Both the position numbers and the translations under genes were made by a program. From Cenococcum geophilum 1.58 (taxonomy: Eukaryota; Ascomycota; Dothideomycetes; Gloniales; Gloniaceae), in NCBI GenBank assembly GCA_001692895.1, contig KV748271.1:1-64000 (forward strand): DNA of 64,000 nt. The letters run 5' to 3'. Positions 44,101 to 56,039 of the stretch are shown piece by piece; position 1 is the stretch's first letter; the number at the start of each line of letters is the position of its first letter. The notes under the pieces are model-generated. The model was not told where the DNA came from. It saw nothing but the letters and a program-made list of their open reading frames with translations, and made no database searches.

Positions 44101-46560
44101 TAGCCTATAATTTGGCGGTTAATTACTAGCGAAGGGGGCTATAGCTAAGGGTGTTTTCCTTATCTAGCTTGATTTTAATCTTATAGTTATATAGTTAGTA
44201 AGGCGGAAGTATATTAGATACTGCCTTAGAGAATATATCCTTAAACTTCTAATATTAATAGGGTAGTTTCTATTTTACCAGCTCCTTATTTATAAGCTTA
44301 CTTTCTTATCTACTAAGCTCGCTTTCCTTTTCCTTAATTATTTAATTAATTTTATATAAGCTAGTAGTAAAGGTAATAGTATTAGATTAAACCAAGTTCC
44401 GGTAGAATCCTACGGCACTAATATAGTAGATATTAACTGGGGGAAGGTCCATAGGTTTCTTTATAGATTTTTATTAGGCCGTATTTTGCGGTATAAGGTT
44501 TATAGTCTTCTTTAGCTCGCGTTCCATTTTCCATAAGTCATTCTTCCGGTCTATTAGTTTAGTATAGCGCACGGTATTCCTAGCCTTCCTTTATAGCTAT
44601 ATAGGGCCTAAGTCCTCCGCGGGGGACTTAGCTAGGTTACTACTAATTTCCTAGGTCTTTAGTGCGGGTGGCGTAATATAGGTAGTCTGGGGGCGGCGTA
44701 GTATACAAATCCGTTACGGATTAAGCTATATATCTTTCTTAAAGGCCTAGTCCCTACGTATAGTATTAGCTTAGTAGGTAGTATTAATCTAGGGCCGTAT
44801 AAGGTTCTCTATTGTAATACTAATTTCTTTTATAAAGGAAGGGGTTAGGGATAGAGATTTGGGCCAGATAAGCCGTCTACTCTATACGTTAAGCTATAAG
44901 TCTAAATAGGCTAGCCATTTCCTTTCTAAGATTATATTATAGCTTCCTAGGTCCGTAATAAGAAAGGGGACGTTATATTGCCTTCGTCTGTCTATATAAA
45001 GATAAATCCGTAAGATGGTTGTAATAGGGGGCCCTATCCGTCCGTTATACCCATAAATAGGAATTAGCTTAGGCAGTTCTTTAAGGGGTGTATTAAAAAA
45101 GGTAGCCAGTTTTACGGCGCACTAAGTGTCTATTAAGGTAAAGGTATTTACTCTAGAGTTAGCTAAAGTAGAGGTTAAAACTTAATATTTATTGCGAAAT
45201 AAAGTATAAGGGATAGTATAGCTTCTTCTACTAACTAGCTGACCTAGATTAATATATAATATATTAATTCCTTTTAACCCTAGAGAGGAGTCTTTCTCTA
45301 GGGTTCTTCTTTTTCTAACTCTATACTATCCTCCTAGATTAATAGAATCTTATCTACTATTACTTTTACTAGGTAGTCCTTTATAAAGTAGTCCTTCTAG
45401 CCGTATAAGAAGTAAGCTCCTTAATTGCTAAGGGCCTGTTTATAGGGGTCGCTATATATAGGCCGGGTGTGCGCTAGGCCCGTAGTAGGACTAGCTATAT
45501 GACTAGCTGCTAAGTTAACGGCGGGCTGTATAGCTAGTGCCGTAGGAGTTATAGATCGTGCCGGAGTGTTATAGGCCGTCCTTATAGTACTTATAGTTTG
45601 GTTTAGAGAGCTTTTAGCTTTATACCGCTTAGCTTATACCTTAATTTAATGGAGGCCTTGGTTAATAGCTAGGCAGTAGTCTATAAGTACCTTTAGCGTC
45701 TATATAGTAGTAAAAACTAGCAGTATAGCGCGCTATAGGTCTAGGGTAAGCTTATTAAAGAGGTCTAGTATTAGGTCTTTATAGGGAATTTAGGCTTAGC
45801 CAGCTAGGTATAGAAAGCAGGTCTAGAAGGCTAAAAAGGTCTCCGTTGTCTTTATATTAAGAGCTTTATAATCTAGGCCGGCGTTCTATATCTTAAAGGG
45901 GTCCTTATAAATAGAAAATAGGTAGTTAATTATTTCTTCTCTAGAGAGGAAAGGGTCTACTAAGTCCTAGGCGTATTGCGGACGTAGATACGTCTATATG
46001 TCCCTACTAGTACGGCCAAAGACATAGGCTATCTTAGCTTAAGTAGTAGGGAAGTAGTCCGTATTAACTTTAAGCTTATCTTATAGTTAAAGCTTCTAAT
46101 TATTAAATATAGGGTTAGTTCTATCTATAAGTAATAGGGGGTCCGCGACCTTTATAGACCGGGATAATACTATACGCTAGGCTAGGGCCTTAAGGATAGT
46201 AGCAAGTCTGTCTAATAAGTTATTAGTTAATATAGGGGTATCTCTAGCTTTAAGCAGCTCTCGCAGTTATTTAATTTCGATATTAGCTGCCGTAAGTTCC
46301 GCCTAGGGGGTTAAGACAGTAATTGTTTTATTATTAGAGGTATTTAAGGGTCCTATAGCGGCTTTACCAGCTACTATATTCCTTAGTATAGTAGTAGGGG
46401 TATTAGGTAATTTTTAGTATTTATTTATTTTCTAGGGGTTCTAGTTCGTGCGTGTCCTATTCTTAGGATCCGCGTTTTATTTATATTCTTTTAGTTCTAT
46501 CCTATCCTTAGGGTCCTATTCTATATTCCTATCCTATTTATTGTCTATAGATATATTTAA
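41200..46560 (-). pseudogene. Gypsy-2 Gag-Pol polyprotein, RIP-degraded
   Basis: The RT active site reads YLDNIIIYSKNE at 43,679-43,690, where the family has YLDD, so the second catalytic Asp is now Asn. Downstream (minus strand) are VYKVLQRLYKASL, YLGFIVSTDGIKVDPKKTAV, FLDFCNFY-stop-RFI and the RNase H start FEELKKRLVSAPLLTHF near 43,250-43,330. Near 45,405 the Gag zinc knuckle is recognisable only as YFLYG-stop-KDYFIKDYL, where Cys codons have become Tyr codons (TGY to TAY). Stops are mostly TAA or TAG. No product can be made from this copy. Confidence 0.85.
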
Positions 46561-46602
46561 GTTCCTTCTTAGGAAGAAGAGTAGATAATAAGCTTTGGAT
46601 AA

Positions 46603-46825
46603 TATTAGCGACTTAGTTAATTAAGGCACGAGCATAGTAAGAGGGTCGCGCAAGCCTGTATAATTGGATTGTCTATAAATAAGGATCTAAAGCTAGAGAA
46701 AGGAAAGGAGAAGAATAGGAACACTGCTTGAAGCTATATACAATCCTCTAGTCACGTAACGGCAACTTGCCATTACGTGACCGCGATTTGCGGCAATCTA
46801 ATGGCAATTTACTAGTACCGTAATA
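46603..46825 (-). repeat. 5' LTR of Gypsy-2 (223 bp)
   Basis: The LTR runs from TATTAGCGACTTAG (mutated TGTTAGCG) to GTACCGTAATA. It carries the clearest copy of the shared U3 motif (TCACGTAACGGCAACTTGCC near 46,753). After 46,825 the sequence jumps to Gypsy-3 internal DNA. Confidence 0.9.
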
Positions 46826-47020
46826 TAAACTAAGATAGGATATTTACCTAGCGTGCCTACTAGGCTATAAGGGCCTTTATTATTATAAAGTATTCTAGGG
46901 CCTTATAATTTAATACTACCTAGATAGGTTTAAGGGTCCCCTCTAGCTATATACGCCAGTACTAGAAGCTAGAGATAATAGCTAGTATTTCTTTATTATA
47001 AATATAGTAGTTTAGCTTAG

Positions 47021-47381
47021 TGTTACAGGACACCTCCGTGACACCTTATATACGTCTACCTATTTCTACTAACTTAATAACCAGGGACCGACTACAAGAT
47101 TGCCGCCATCTCTGGCAATCTACGGCAATTTGCCGATTTCTACCATATTCTGCTATATTCTGCTAAATTCTACTAAGTTCCGCTAGGACTACGACCTAAA
47201 GCCTATTCTGCCCTGTATACGTATTAACTAAGCAACCAAGTTAATAATATATACCCTTTCCTCCCATTTCCTTACCTTCTTTCCTTACGCAATATCTTAA
47301 CCTTATTACATAGTTTATATACGTAGCTTAATAATATCTACTTCGCTATATATTATTATCGCTTATACTTACTCCGTAATA
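47021..47381 (+). repeat. 5' LTR of Gypsy-4 (361 bp)
   Basis: The LTR runs from TGTTACAGGACACC to CTCCGTAATA. It contains the GGCAATCTACGGCAATTTGC motif near 47,114. It is 28 bp shorter than the 3' LTR. Confidence 0.92.
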
Positions 47382-47499
47382 CTACATTATATTAAACCTA
47401 TACTCTATACCGCCCTATTTAGTATATAAAATAACCTAAAAGCCCCTATATCTACAACTAACCTACGTAATATATTTACTAAATAAATAAAGAGCCTAT

Positions 47500-50400
47500 A
47501 ATAAGCCTTTATAGACACCCTTACTAAATAAGAAGCTTAATATTAGGAAATAATTGGATCCCTAAGAAAAGAAATTAAAGAGATCCGTTATAATCCACCG
47601 TCTACCACACCGTTGCCCCTACCCGTTCCTACTAGTATTAACCTATAAGTACTAGATAGAAAAAACGCGTCTAGGACTAGCTCCTTAACCCTAAATTTAC
47701 TAACTACTACTCCCCTAACTAAGTTAACTAAACGCCTCCCTAACCCTTCTGCTTATTCGGGTAGAAGGAGTAAGCTACACTCCTTTCTTAACTAACTCTA
47801 TAATAAGCTTACTGGCAACGCCAATCGCTACCCTACCCCTAATAGCCAACTACGTTACGCTATAAGCCGTTTAACAGGAGATGCCGTAGAAACTATATAC
47901 CCGTTCTAGCCAAGTACTATATAAGGACTAGTTACTATACTAGAAGCATCCTATAGTAACCCTAACTAAGTTATTATAGTATAAAGAAAACTAAATAAGA
48001 TAATATAAGGCTCTAAGAACTTCCTATTATACTTTACTAAGTTCTACCACTACGCTAAAGAAACTAGATAGAACGAACCCGCCTTAATTAATCGCCTAGT
48101 AGAATCTCTAAACCCTAAACTAAAAGTATCGCTTATAGAAGTTAAGCTGCTAGATACTATTACTGCCTGCGCTAATATTATTAATGGCTTATATAATAAT
48201 ATACTACGCCTTACCCTAAAATATACGCCTTAATACTCTACCCCCTAACTACCTGAGACCTATAAGGATCTAGACGCTATAGATATTAATACTAGAACTC
48301 TCTCCTACGCCCTAAAAGGATCTGCTAAATAAGAACGACGTATTAAGCACGGTCTCTGTTTTAAATGCGGTAGCAACACTTATATCTCTAACTACTACTC
48401 TATCCCCTTCTAAAAGAATATATAAACGGCCGATACTAGCAGCCGTTTACTATACCAATCCCTTAGCCGCCGCCCCTATTCCTCTCCGTCTATCTCTAGT
48501 TCTTTATCTAGTAAAAGTCACTAATAAGGGCGAAGCTCTAGCATACGATTACCCCTAGGAACCCCCTCTCGCTTACTACTAAAAGGAACGTCCTAGAGTT
48601 AAGTCGCTCTTTAGGATAGCTATATTATAAGATCTCGTTAAACGTATTAGATATCGCAAACCCTAACTCTTAGGATTGTAGTATAACTATTAACTACCGT
48701 CTTTAGCAAAAAGGTTAATAGGCTAACGCTTAAGTTCTAATTAATATAGGAGCTAGCTGTATAGGATTTATTAATAAGATCTTCGCGTAAGATAATAGTT
48801 TTACTCTAATACCCCTTAACTAGCATATTAACGTATTTAGATTTAATAGCAAACGCACCATTTTAGGCTGTATTACTAACGTAGTAGCCCTAAGACTCTA
48901 ATACCTAAACCATAAAGAACTAATTAAGCTTTTTATTACTACCCTAGGTTACCTAGTAATCCTTAGATAACCCTAGATAAAGCTATATAAGGTAGTTATT
49001 AATTAGAATAACCTTAAGCTTTTATTTACTACCCCTCGCTATAAGTAAAAATACTCTATAGTATACCGCCCTAACTTTAAACTAAAATCTAGGAAATTTA
49101 CTAAAACCTACTAGCCTAAGATTTCTACTAGTATCTACTCTACGCCTAAGGAATCTACCAGATTCTATTAACCTAGGAATTCTACTAAATTCTACTAATA
49201 TAAGATTTCCACCAATATCCATTAAGGACTTGGAAATTCTACTAAACCCTATAAACCGACCCCGAATACTATACCACCCCACGCTAAGTAGAAGCTTAAG
49301 CTTACTATATAAAAATACTAGAAGGACTGGTATCCTACTATAAAGAGGATACTTAAAGAACCTAAACCTAAATCTAATACTAACTCTATACCTAATACTA
49401 AACCTAAAGTTGAATAAAAAACTATATAAGAAACTAAGGACAATCTAAGCTCGCTTAATACCTTAGATATCTATATAATTAGAGCTACCCTACTAGTACG
49501 GCTTGCCAAGAAACTAGAATATATAATCTTTACTATTACAATGGCCAATATTAAGAAGGCCTTAGCACTAAAGAAGTATACTAACCCCGCTACGAAAGTA
49601 CTAGTAGAGTACTATAATTATCTAGATATATTCTTATAAAAGGAAGCTAATAAGCTACCGGAACGCCGTCTATATAATTATAAGATTATAGTTAAAAAGG
49701 GAGAATATCCTAGATTCGGACCTATATATAGGATATCCTAAAATAAACTCTAAGTACTATAGAAGTACTTAGATGAATATCTAAATAAAGGATTTATTAG
49801 AGTAAGTTCCTTACCTATAGCCGTACCAGTAATCTTTATTAAGAAACCTAGCAGTAGTCTACGCTTCTACGTAGACTATTAAGCTCTTAATGCTGTTACT
49901 GTTAAGAACTAATACCTAATTCCGTTAATCTAAGAGACACTAAACTAATTAAGTAAAGCTCGCTTCTATATAAAGCTTAATATTATCTATATATTTAACC
50001 GTCTCTATATTACGAAAGGAGACAAATAGCTTACTACATTTCGCACTCAATACGGACTATTTAAGTACTTAGTAATACTATTCGGCCTCGCAAACGCCCT
50101 AAGTTTATTCTAATACTTTATAAATAATACCCTACGCCCATACCTAGATATCTTCTATACTACTTATATTAACAATATCTTAATATATAGTAATAATCTG
50201 GCTAAATACTGAAAATACGTTAAACTGGTCCTATAAGCCCTACGTAGAGCTAGCCTATAATTAGATGTAGATAAATACGAGTTCTATAAAACAGAAGTCC
50301 TATACCTTAGACTTATTATTTCTATAGACGGTATATAAATAGACCCTAAGAAAGTTAAAATAATTATAAACTAGTAAGAACCTAAGAACGTTAAGGACGT

Positions 50401-52570
50401 AAGAGCCTTTATAGGATTCGCTAACTTCTATTAACAGTTTATTAATAACTTCTCCGCCCTAGTTTTACCCCTTATAGCCTTAACCTAAAAAGATAAAGCC
50501 TTTACCTTTAATAAGGAGTATAAAAAAGCCTTCGCTTATCTAAAGGTTATATTTACTACTATACTAGTGCTCTAATACTTTAACCTAGATTAAATAAGTA
50601 TTATAGAAGCCGACTTATCCAATTACGTTACTAGAGGCATTCTATCTCAATATAACAAAAAGGGGTATTATACCCTATAGTATACTTCTTAAAATAACTA
50701 AGCCTAGCTAAATATAACTATAAGATCTATAATAAGGAACTACTAGCCATTATTAGATGCTTTAAATAATAGTAACCCAAACTAGAAGGCGCTAGATTCC
50801 TAATTAAGGTCCTTAGCGACTATAAGAATCTGTAATACTTTATAACTATAAAATAGCTAAGTTATCGCTAGGCCCGCTAGTTAGAATACCTATCCCGTTT
50901 CTAATTCTTAATTATATACCAACTAGGCGTTTAAGGCTAGAAGCCTAATGCCTTAACCCAACGTTTATAAGACGCACTAGCTTAAGAAGAAGCACGCTCC
51001 TACTATAATTAGACCCTACTCCGCCCTAAACTATTTAAACCCCCTACTAAAGATCTTATAGTATACGTCCTTAAAATAACCGATTAAACTGTTAAACAGA
51101 TTATAGCCAATAAATACCTAAACGACAAGTTTATCTAAGAGACGCTTAAGCTAATTTAAGATGGCGTTAGACGCTCTAATAGGATTTCTCTAAGTAAGTA
51201 TAAAGCTTATAGAGACCGCTTATACTACTAGAACCGCCTAGCTATACCTAACCACAACGAACTTAAGCTTAAGCTCCTCAAACATATACACAATCTACTA
51301 GCAGCCGGCTACCTAGGCTGAGGAAAGACACTAGAACTACTCTAACGGGAGTACTACTAGCCAAACATATATAATACGACACGAAGGTATATCTCTAGCT
51401 ACTATACCTGCCGACGAGCTAAAGCTTTATATAAGACGTATAACGGCTTTCTAAAGCCACTACCTATTCCAGACCAGAGATAGAAGGATATCTCAATTAA
51501 CTTTATTATTAATCTCCCCGTAAGTAAAGGCTATATAAATATTATAGTAGTTATAGACCGACTATCTAAAATAAGACACTTAATCGCCTGCCCTAATATA
51601 TTAACGCCTACCGTTACCTAACTATTCCTAGATTACGTATAGAAACTCTATAGACTCCCTAAAACGATTATCTTTAATAGAGGCAGCTAGTTTATCTCTA
51701 TATTCTGGAAAAAACTAACTACTTAACTCCGTATTAAAGCACTATTATCTATGGCATACTACCTAGAGACGGATAGTTAAATAGAATGTGTAAATGCTAT
51801 AATAGAATAGTATATTTGGATATACACGTTATATTTATAGGACGACTGGATAGACTAGCTTATATTTACTAAGTTTACTATAAATAATTCCATTTCAGAA
51901 ACCATAAAGGTCTCCCCATTCTTGGCCAACTACGGCTAGTATCTGCGAATAGGTTTTAAACCCTTTAGTAATACTCCCCGCCCCACTTATTATACCTTAT
52001 AAGTTATAGAAGCAAATAAATTTATAAAGAAGATGGAAGAACTATAAGAATTCCTAACTAACGAAATAATATGGGCCTAATTTATCTATAAAGCCGCAGC
52101 AAATAAGAACCAAACCCTAGCACCGGCCTACTAAATTAGTAACTTTATCTGGCTAGATATAAGAAATCTAAACATAAAACGACTTACTAAGAAACTTAAT
52201 TAGAAAAATGCTGGCCCTTATAAGGTCAAAAAAGTTATCTCTCCTTATACCTACCGACTAAAGCTCCCTAATACGGTTAAAATCCACCCCATATTCTATA
52301 CGTTAGTTCTTTACCCTACCGCCCCTATATTAGACGCCTTGCCTAGATAGATCTAGGACCCTCCCCTACTAGTTAAAGTAGATAGTAAGGATAAGTACTT
52401 TATTAAAAGAATTGACAATATTAAGTACAATAAACGGAAACGCTAATATATATACCTTACGAAATAGAGAGGCTTTACTAAGCCTTTACAGGAACCTATT
52501 AACTCTATAGGACTTATATAAGCCGTAGAAGACTTTTATAAACTCTACCTAGAACTACTATAGCCCTATC
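47500..52570 (+). pseudogene. Gypsy-4 Gag-Pol polyprotein with chromodomain, RIP-degraded
   Basis: The Gag zinc knuckle at 48,357-48,395 reads CFKCGSNTYISNY, a CCHC knuckle with its His and last Cys changed to Tyr. The protease is near 48,740 (LINIGASCIGFINKIF). RT spans about 49,700-50,350: SLRSLIKY-like entry, LTTFRTQYGLFKYLVILFGLANA, and active site YINNILIYS at 50,165-50,176 (family Y-I-D-D). RNase H runs about 50,500-50,900, and integrase about 51,100-51,950 with GYLG and the core INFIINLPVSKGYINIIVVIDRL. The chromodomain at 52,390-52,560 reads YFIKRIDNIKYNKRKR, then GFTKPLQEPINSI and AVEDFYKLYLELL. Stops are TAA or TAG; gag and pol lie in different phases. Confidence 0.88.
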
Positions 52571-52601
52571 TTGCAGAAGCTCGAGTTTAAGGGGGGGGTA
52601 C

Positions 52602-52990
52602 TATTACAGGATACCTCCGTAACACCTTATATACGTCCACCTGTTTCTACTAACTTAACGACTAGGGACTAACTACGAGATTGCCGCTATCTCTGGCAAT
52701 CTACGGCAATTTGCCGATTTCCACTATATTCCGCCATATTCTGCTAAATTCTACTAAGTTGCCAAATTCTACTAAATTCTACTAAGTTCCGCTAGGACCA
52801 CGACCTAAAGCCTATTCTGCCCTGTGTACGTATTAACTAAGCAACCAAGTTAACAATATATACCCTTTCCTCCCGTTTCCTTACCTTCTTTCCTTACGCA
52901 ACGTCTTAATCTTATCACACAGTTTATATACGTAGCTTAATAATATCTACTTCGCTATATATTATCGTCGCTTATACTTACTCCGTAATA
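52602..52990 (+). repeat. 3' LTR of Gypsy-4 (389 bp) with an internal 28-bp duplication
   Basis: Compared with the 5' LTR it has 28 extra bases near 52,755-52,785, a tandem repetition of CTAAATTCTACTAAGTT. The start is TATTACAGG (mutated TGTTACAGG) and the end CCGTAATA. Target duplication CTTAG follows. Confidence 0.92.
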
Positions 52991-53680
52991 CTTAGTATCT
53001 ATTATAGTCTTTAAATAGTACGCAATAGGGTGCTATTCTCTATCTGCCTACTTTTATAAATAAACGTTAGCTATAATACTATCTAAGGTATTAGTTTCTA
53101 GTATTAAGGGCCGTTCTAGGTTAAAGTGGGCGAGTAAGGGGGTAGAGACTAGTTATTTCTTAAGCTTGTTAAAGGCCTACCTATAAGCGGCGTTAAAGTA
53201 AAAGGGCTAGTCCTTTTAGGTAAGGCGGCTAAGGGGCTAAGTAATTCTGCTATAGTTTTTTATAAAGTATTAGTAGAAGTTATAGAAGCCTAAGAATAAC
53301 TATACCCCCTTTATAGTCCTTAGGGGTACCTACTACTTAATTATAGCCGTCTTTTTAGGGTCTACCTTAATTCTATCTATACTAATAATAAACCCTAGGT
53401 ACTTTATACACTTTATACTAATTTCTAATTTCTTAATATTAGCTTAGAGGCTAGCTTTGCGGAGCTATTATAGGACCTTATAGATATACTCCTTATATTC
53501 TAACTCGTTCTTAAAGTAAATTATAATATTATTTAGATAGGCTGTATAGAAGTTATTAAGGTAGTTAAAGAGTATATCGTTTATATATCGCTAGTACGTA
53601 GCTAGTCCGTTAGTTAGTCTAAAAGGAAGTACTTTATATTTATATAATCTATAATAGGTCTAAAATATAGTAAGACCTAT

Positions 53681-55842
53681 AGATCTAGGGTCTTTTTTTT
53701 TTTTTAATCCGATTGTATTATACTACGTATAATACTGCGCATGCAGCCTCTAGGCTATGGCGCTATAGTTCTATATACATAAATCCTTTCTAGGTAGCTT
53801 AATATGTACTAGTAGCTATGCCCTAATAGTTTATAAACCCCTAAGGGCTTATAGCTCCTTAGTAAAATACTAAGTTACTACAACTACTAGGGAATGAGAA
53901 AACGATAGGAAAAATCCTAACCCCTATCCCTGTCCTTTTGTAATTTGTTTCTATCCTTTTACTCTCTAATATCTTTTTAAGAGCTTAGTAGGAGTTGCCT
54001 CCTTCTAGGATCCTATGCTTTGTCTATTCTTCCACAGAATCGTCTAAGCTAGTACTATATACTAGTTTAGCTGCTTTAAGTGTCTCGCAGTCTTTGCTAT
54101 TAGCAAAGTAATTTCCTTTACAATTGATGTAAAGAGGGGTAGTATATTGACAAGGCTTGCCTATTATTGTACAGGTAGAATAGAGGTGGTCTTTAGATAA
54201 ATGTGCAGCCGTATAATATCTACAAGCTCTAGTAGAGCATCTGTCTCCTATATGGCCAAATTTTTGGCAGCTAGTGCACTGCGTAGTAGGAGAGACTTCG
54301 AGGTATTTTACTACCTTAGTAGCTATACCTGCAATTAAGATCTCTTTTTACTTAAGAATTTCTTATCTTTTTTCCTCGTTTTCTATAGTAAAAACTATAG
54401 AGCCAAATCTAGTTTATAGATTATGTCTTTTTACGCTAGATAAAATCCATCTAGGTAGTCCTTGTATTCTTATAGGATTAAAGGTCTCAATTTCTTCTTT
54501 TAGAAGCTTAGAGCCCCTATCTCCTAGGAATGGTAGGGTAGGAACACCGTAGGCTATAACTTGAACCCATAGTTCTAGTTTTTGTTCTCTTTAAAAGATA
54601 AAGCAGTTATATAGGATCTCCTTATATTTGACTAGGAAATCTGCATTATACTCTTCTATAGTCATAAGGAGAATATTTTGTTTTCCTTTAGTTCTAGCTA
54701 TAGACGCTAAAACCGGGTTTTCTACTTGCAGTTTTAATGCAAATAGTTAATTGACTTTGTTCCGTATAGAGAAGGTATCTAAAGGTTGGTCCTTTTGGTC
54801 TGTAATTAGAACTAGCCTCCTTTCTTATAGCTGTTTTTTCTTACTTCTAGTAGAAGTAAAAGGGGTAGGAGATGGTAGTAATAAGGAGGGTAGTGAGGAC
54901 GAAGAAGAAGGGAGGTTCTTCTTTAGCCTCTCTGCGTAGGTTTCTTTAGTAGGGGCTACCTCCTTACGGAGAGCCCTTACTTCTTTGACAAGTCCTTTTA
55001 GGACCTCTTTTGTCTTTTCTTCTCCTTTTATAAAGGGATTTTCTCTAGCTAGGATACTACGTGTATAGTCCTCTAGCTGTTTAACTTGTTCCTTTTTTCT
55101 TCTTCTTTTTCTTCTAGCCCTTTATAGGCCTGGGTTAGGCTTTCTAGGGCCTTTTATAGATATTGTTCTGGAGAAAGGAGAGGGAAAGATATACTAGGTA
55201 TACTAGCCGAGAAAGTTATTAGTTTTGTTATCTTTTTTTATAGGTTTTTGGTTTTCTTTTTCAGAAGACGACTAAGGATATTCTCTTTTTTCCCCTACCC
55301 TAAATAGGCTAGGAGAAGGAGAAGGACTAGTAGAAAAAGTGTATGTAGATATAGAATCATTATTACTTATTTCTATAGGAGGTTGTTTTTAGGGCCTGTT
55401 AGGTACAGATAAGAGTTCGTTATCACTTGTCTCTGTAGTATATTCGCCTCTAGGAGGCTTTTTAGGCTTTTTTTTAGGCTTAGTAGCCTAAGTATTCTTT
55501 GGTATAGTTTTACTACCCTTATACCCCTCTCCTTACTAATCCTACTAGAAGATTTCTAGGGAGATTAGGCTAAAAGGTAGTAGAAAACTAGCCCCTATTT
55601 GGTGTTCCTGTCTGTGCCTCGCTTATAAGCTAGGACCACCCCTAAGTAGAATTTTCTGTTAGGGAAAAGGGGGTAAAACGACGAATAAATCCACTTCTAG
55701 CTCGCTAGGCAGTAGGAATTAGGTCTTAAAAGTTGGAAAATCGATAGTTTTTGGTGGTAAGATGGGTATGCGTAAGTTTGGAAGTGCGGCGCCACCTTTT
55801 AGTAAGGTTGTATGTGTGGTAAAAGGTTCAGATCTAGGGTCT
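53681..55842 (-). mobile_element. Half-LINE copy 3 (ORF1 only) inside Gypsy-3
   Basis: The element spans 53,694-55,829 (about 2.14 kb), flanked by the 13-bp duplication AGATCTAGGGTCT (53,681-53,693 and 55,830-55,842). Gypsy-2 has one copy of the site (43,832-43,844, with one base different). The T-run at its left end is the A-tail on the minus strand. Then come the same 3' region as in copy 2, ORF1, and the leader near 55,560-55,829. No ORF2 sequence is present. Confidence 0.93.
54005..55500 (-). pseudogene. LINE ORF1 of copy 3, degraded
   Basis: Homologous to ORF1 at 30,593-31,978. Minus-strand zinc-knuckle codons are still visible at 54,060-54,280 (QCTSCQKFGHIGDRC). The open blocks at 54,274-54,552 and 54,751-54,939 seen on the plus strand are antisense shadows. 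The divergence from copy 2 is mostly transitions, plus some small length changes in the Ser/Glu-rich part. Confidence 0.8.
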
Positions 55843-56039
55843 ATCCTAATTTACGGAAGTCGCTAACATACCCAATTGCACCTGCCTAATTAGGCAGTTT
55901 GGCTTACCGCCCACCGGCAGAATAAATTCTGCAGCTTCAACCCCGCTATTACACCGACACTAACGCCACTAGAGCCATAATCCGTATAGAAATAGCCTGT
56001 AAGTAACCCTGGAACTTTAGAATCCCTATACTAATTATA

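Larger units (their letters stand above)
40933..46825 (-). mobile_element. Gypsy-2, full-length Ty3/Gypsy element with mismatched flanks
   Basis: This 5.9-kb element has two 223-bp LTRs. Its internal minus-strand pol contains integrase (about 42,700-41,700), RNase H (about 43,380-42,930), RT (about 44,200-43,400), protease (about 45,250-45,050) and Gag (about 46,560-45,330). Unlike the other complete elements its 5-bp flanks differ (GAATT left, TAAAC right). The left flank is Tc1/mariner copy 2 and the right flank begins in the middle of Gypsy-3. Gypsy-3 is a close relative and gives the reference for its nested insertions. Confidence 0.9.
47016..52995 (+). mobile_element. Gypsy-4, full-length Ty3/Gypsy chromovirus inside Gypsy-3
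   Basis: This complete element, 47,021-52,990 (5,970 bp), is flanked by CTTAG on both sides (47,016-47,020 and 52,991-52,995). Gypsy-2 has a single CTTAG at the equivalent place (43,142-43,146), proving the empty site. The LTRs start TGTTACAGG or TATTACAGG and end CCGTAATA. The polypurine tract AAGGGGGGGGTAC precedes the 3' LTR. Confidence 0.95.

Noticed and set aside
49082-49282. 66-codon minus-strand frame rich in FSRIPR-like repeats
   Set aside because: Antisense to a low-complexity Gag/protease spacer of Gypsy-4; the pattern comes from short DNA repeats (TCTACTA).
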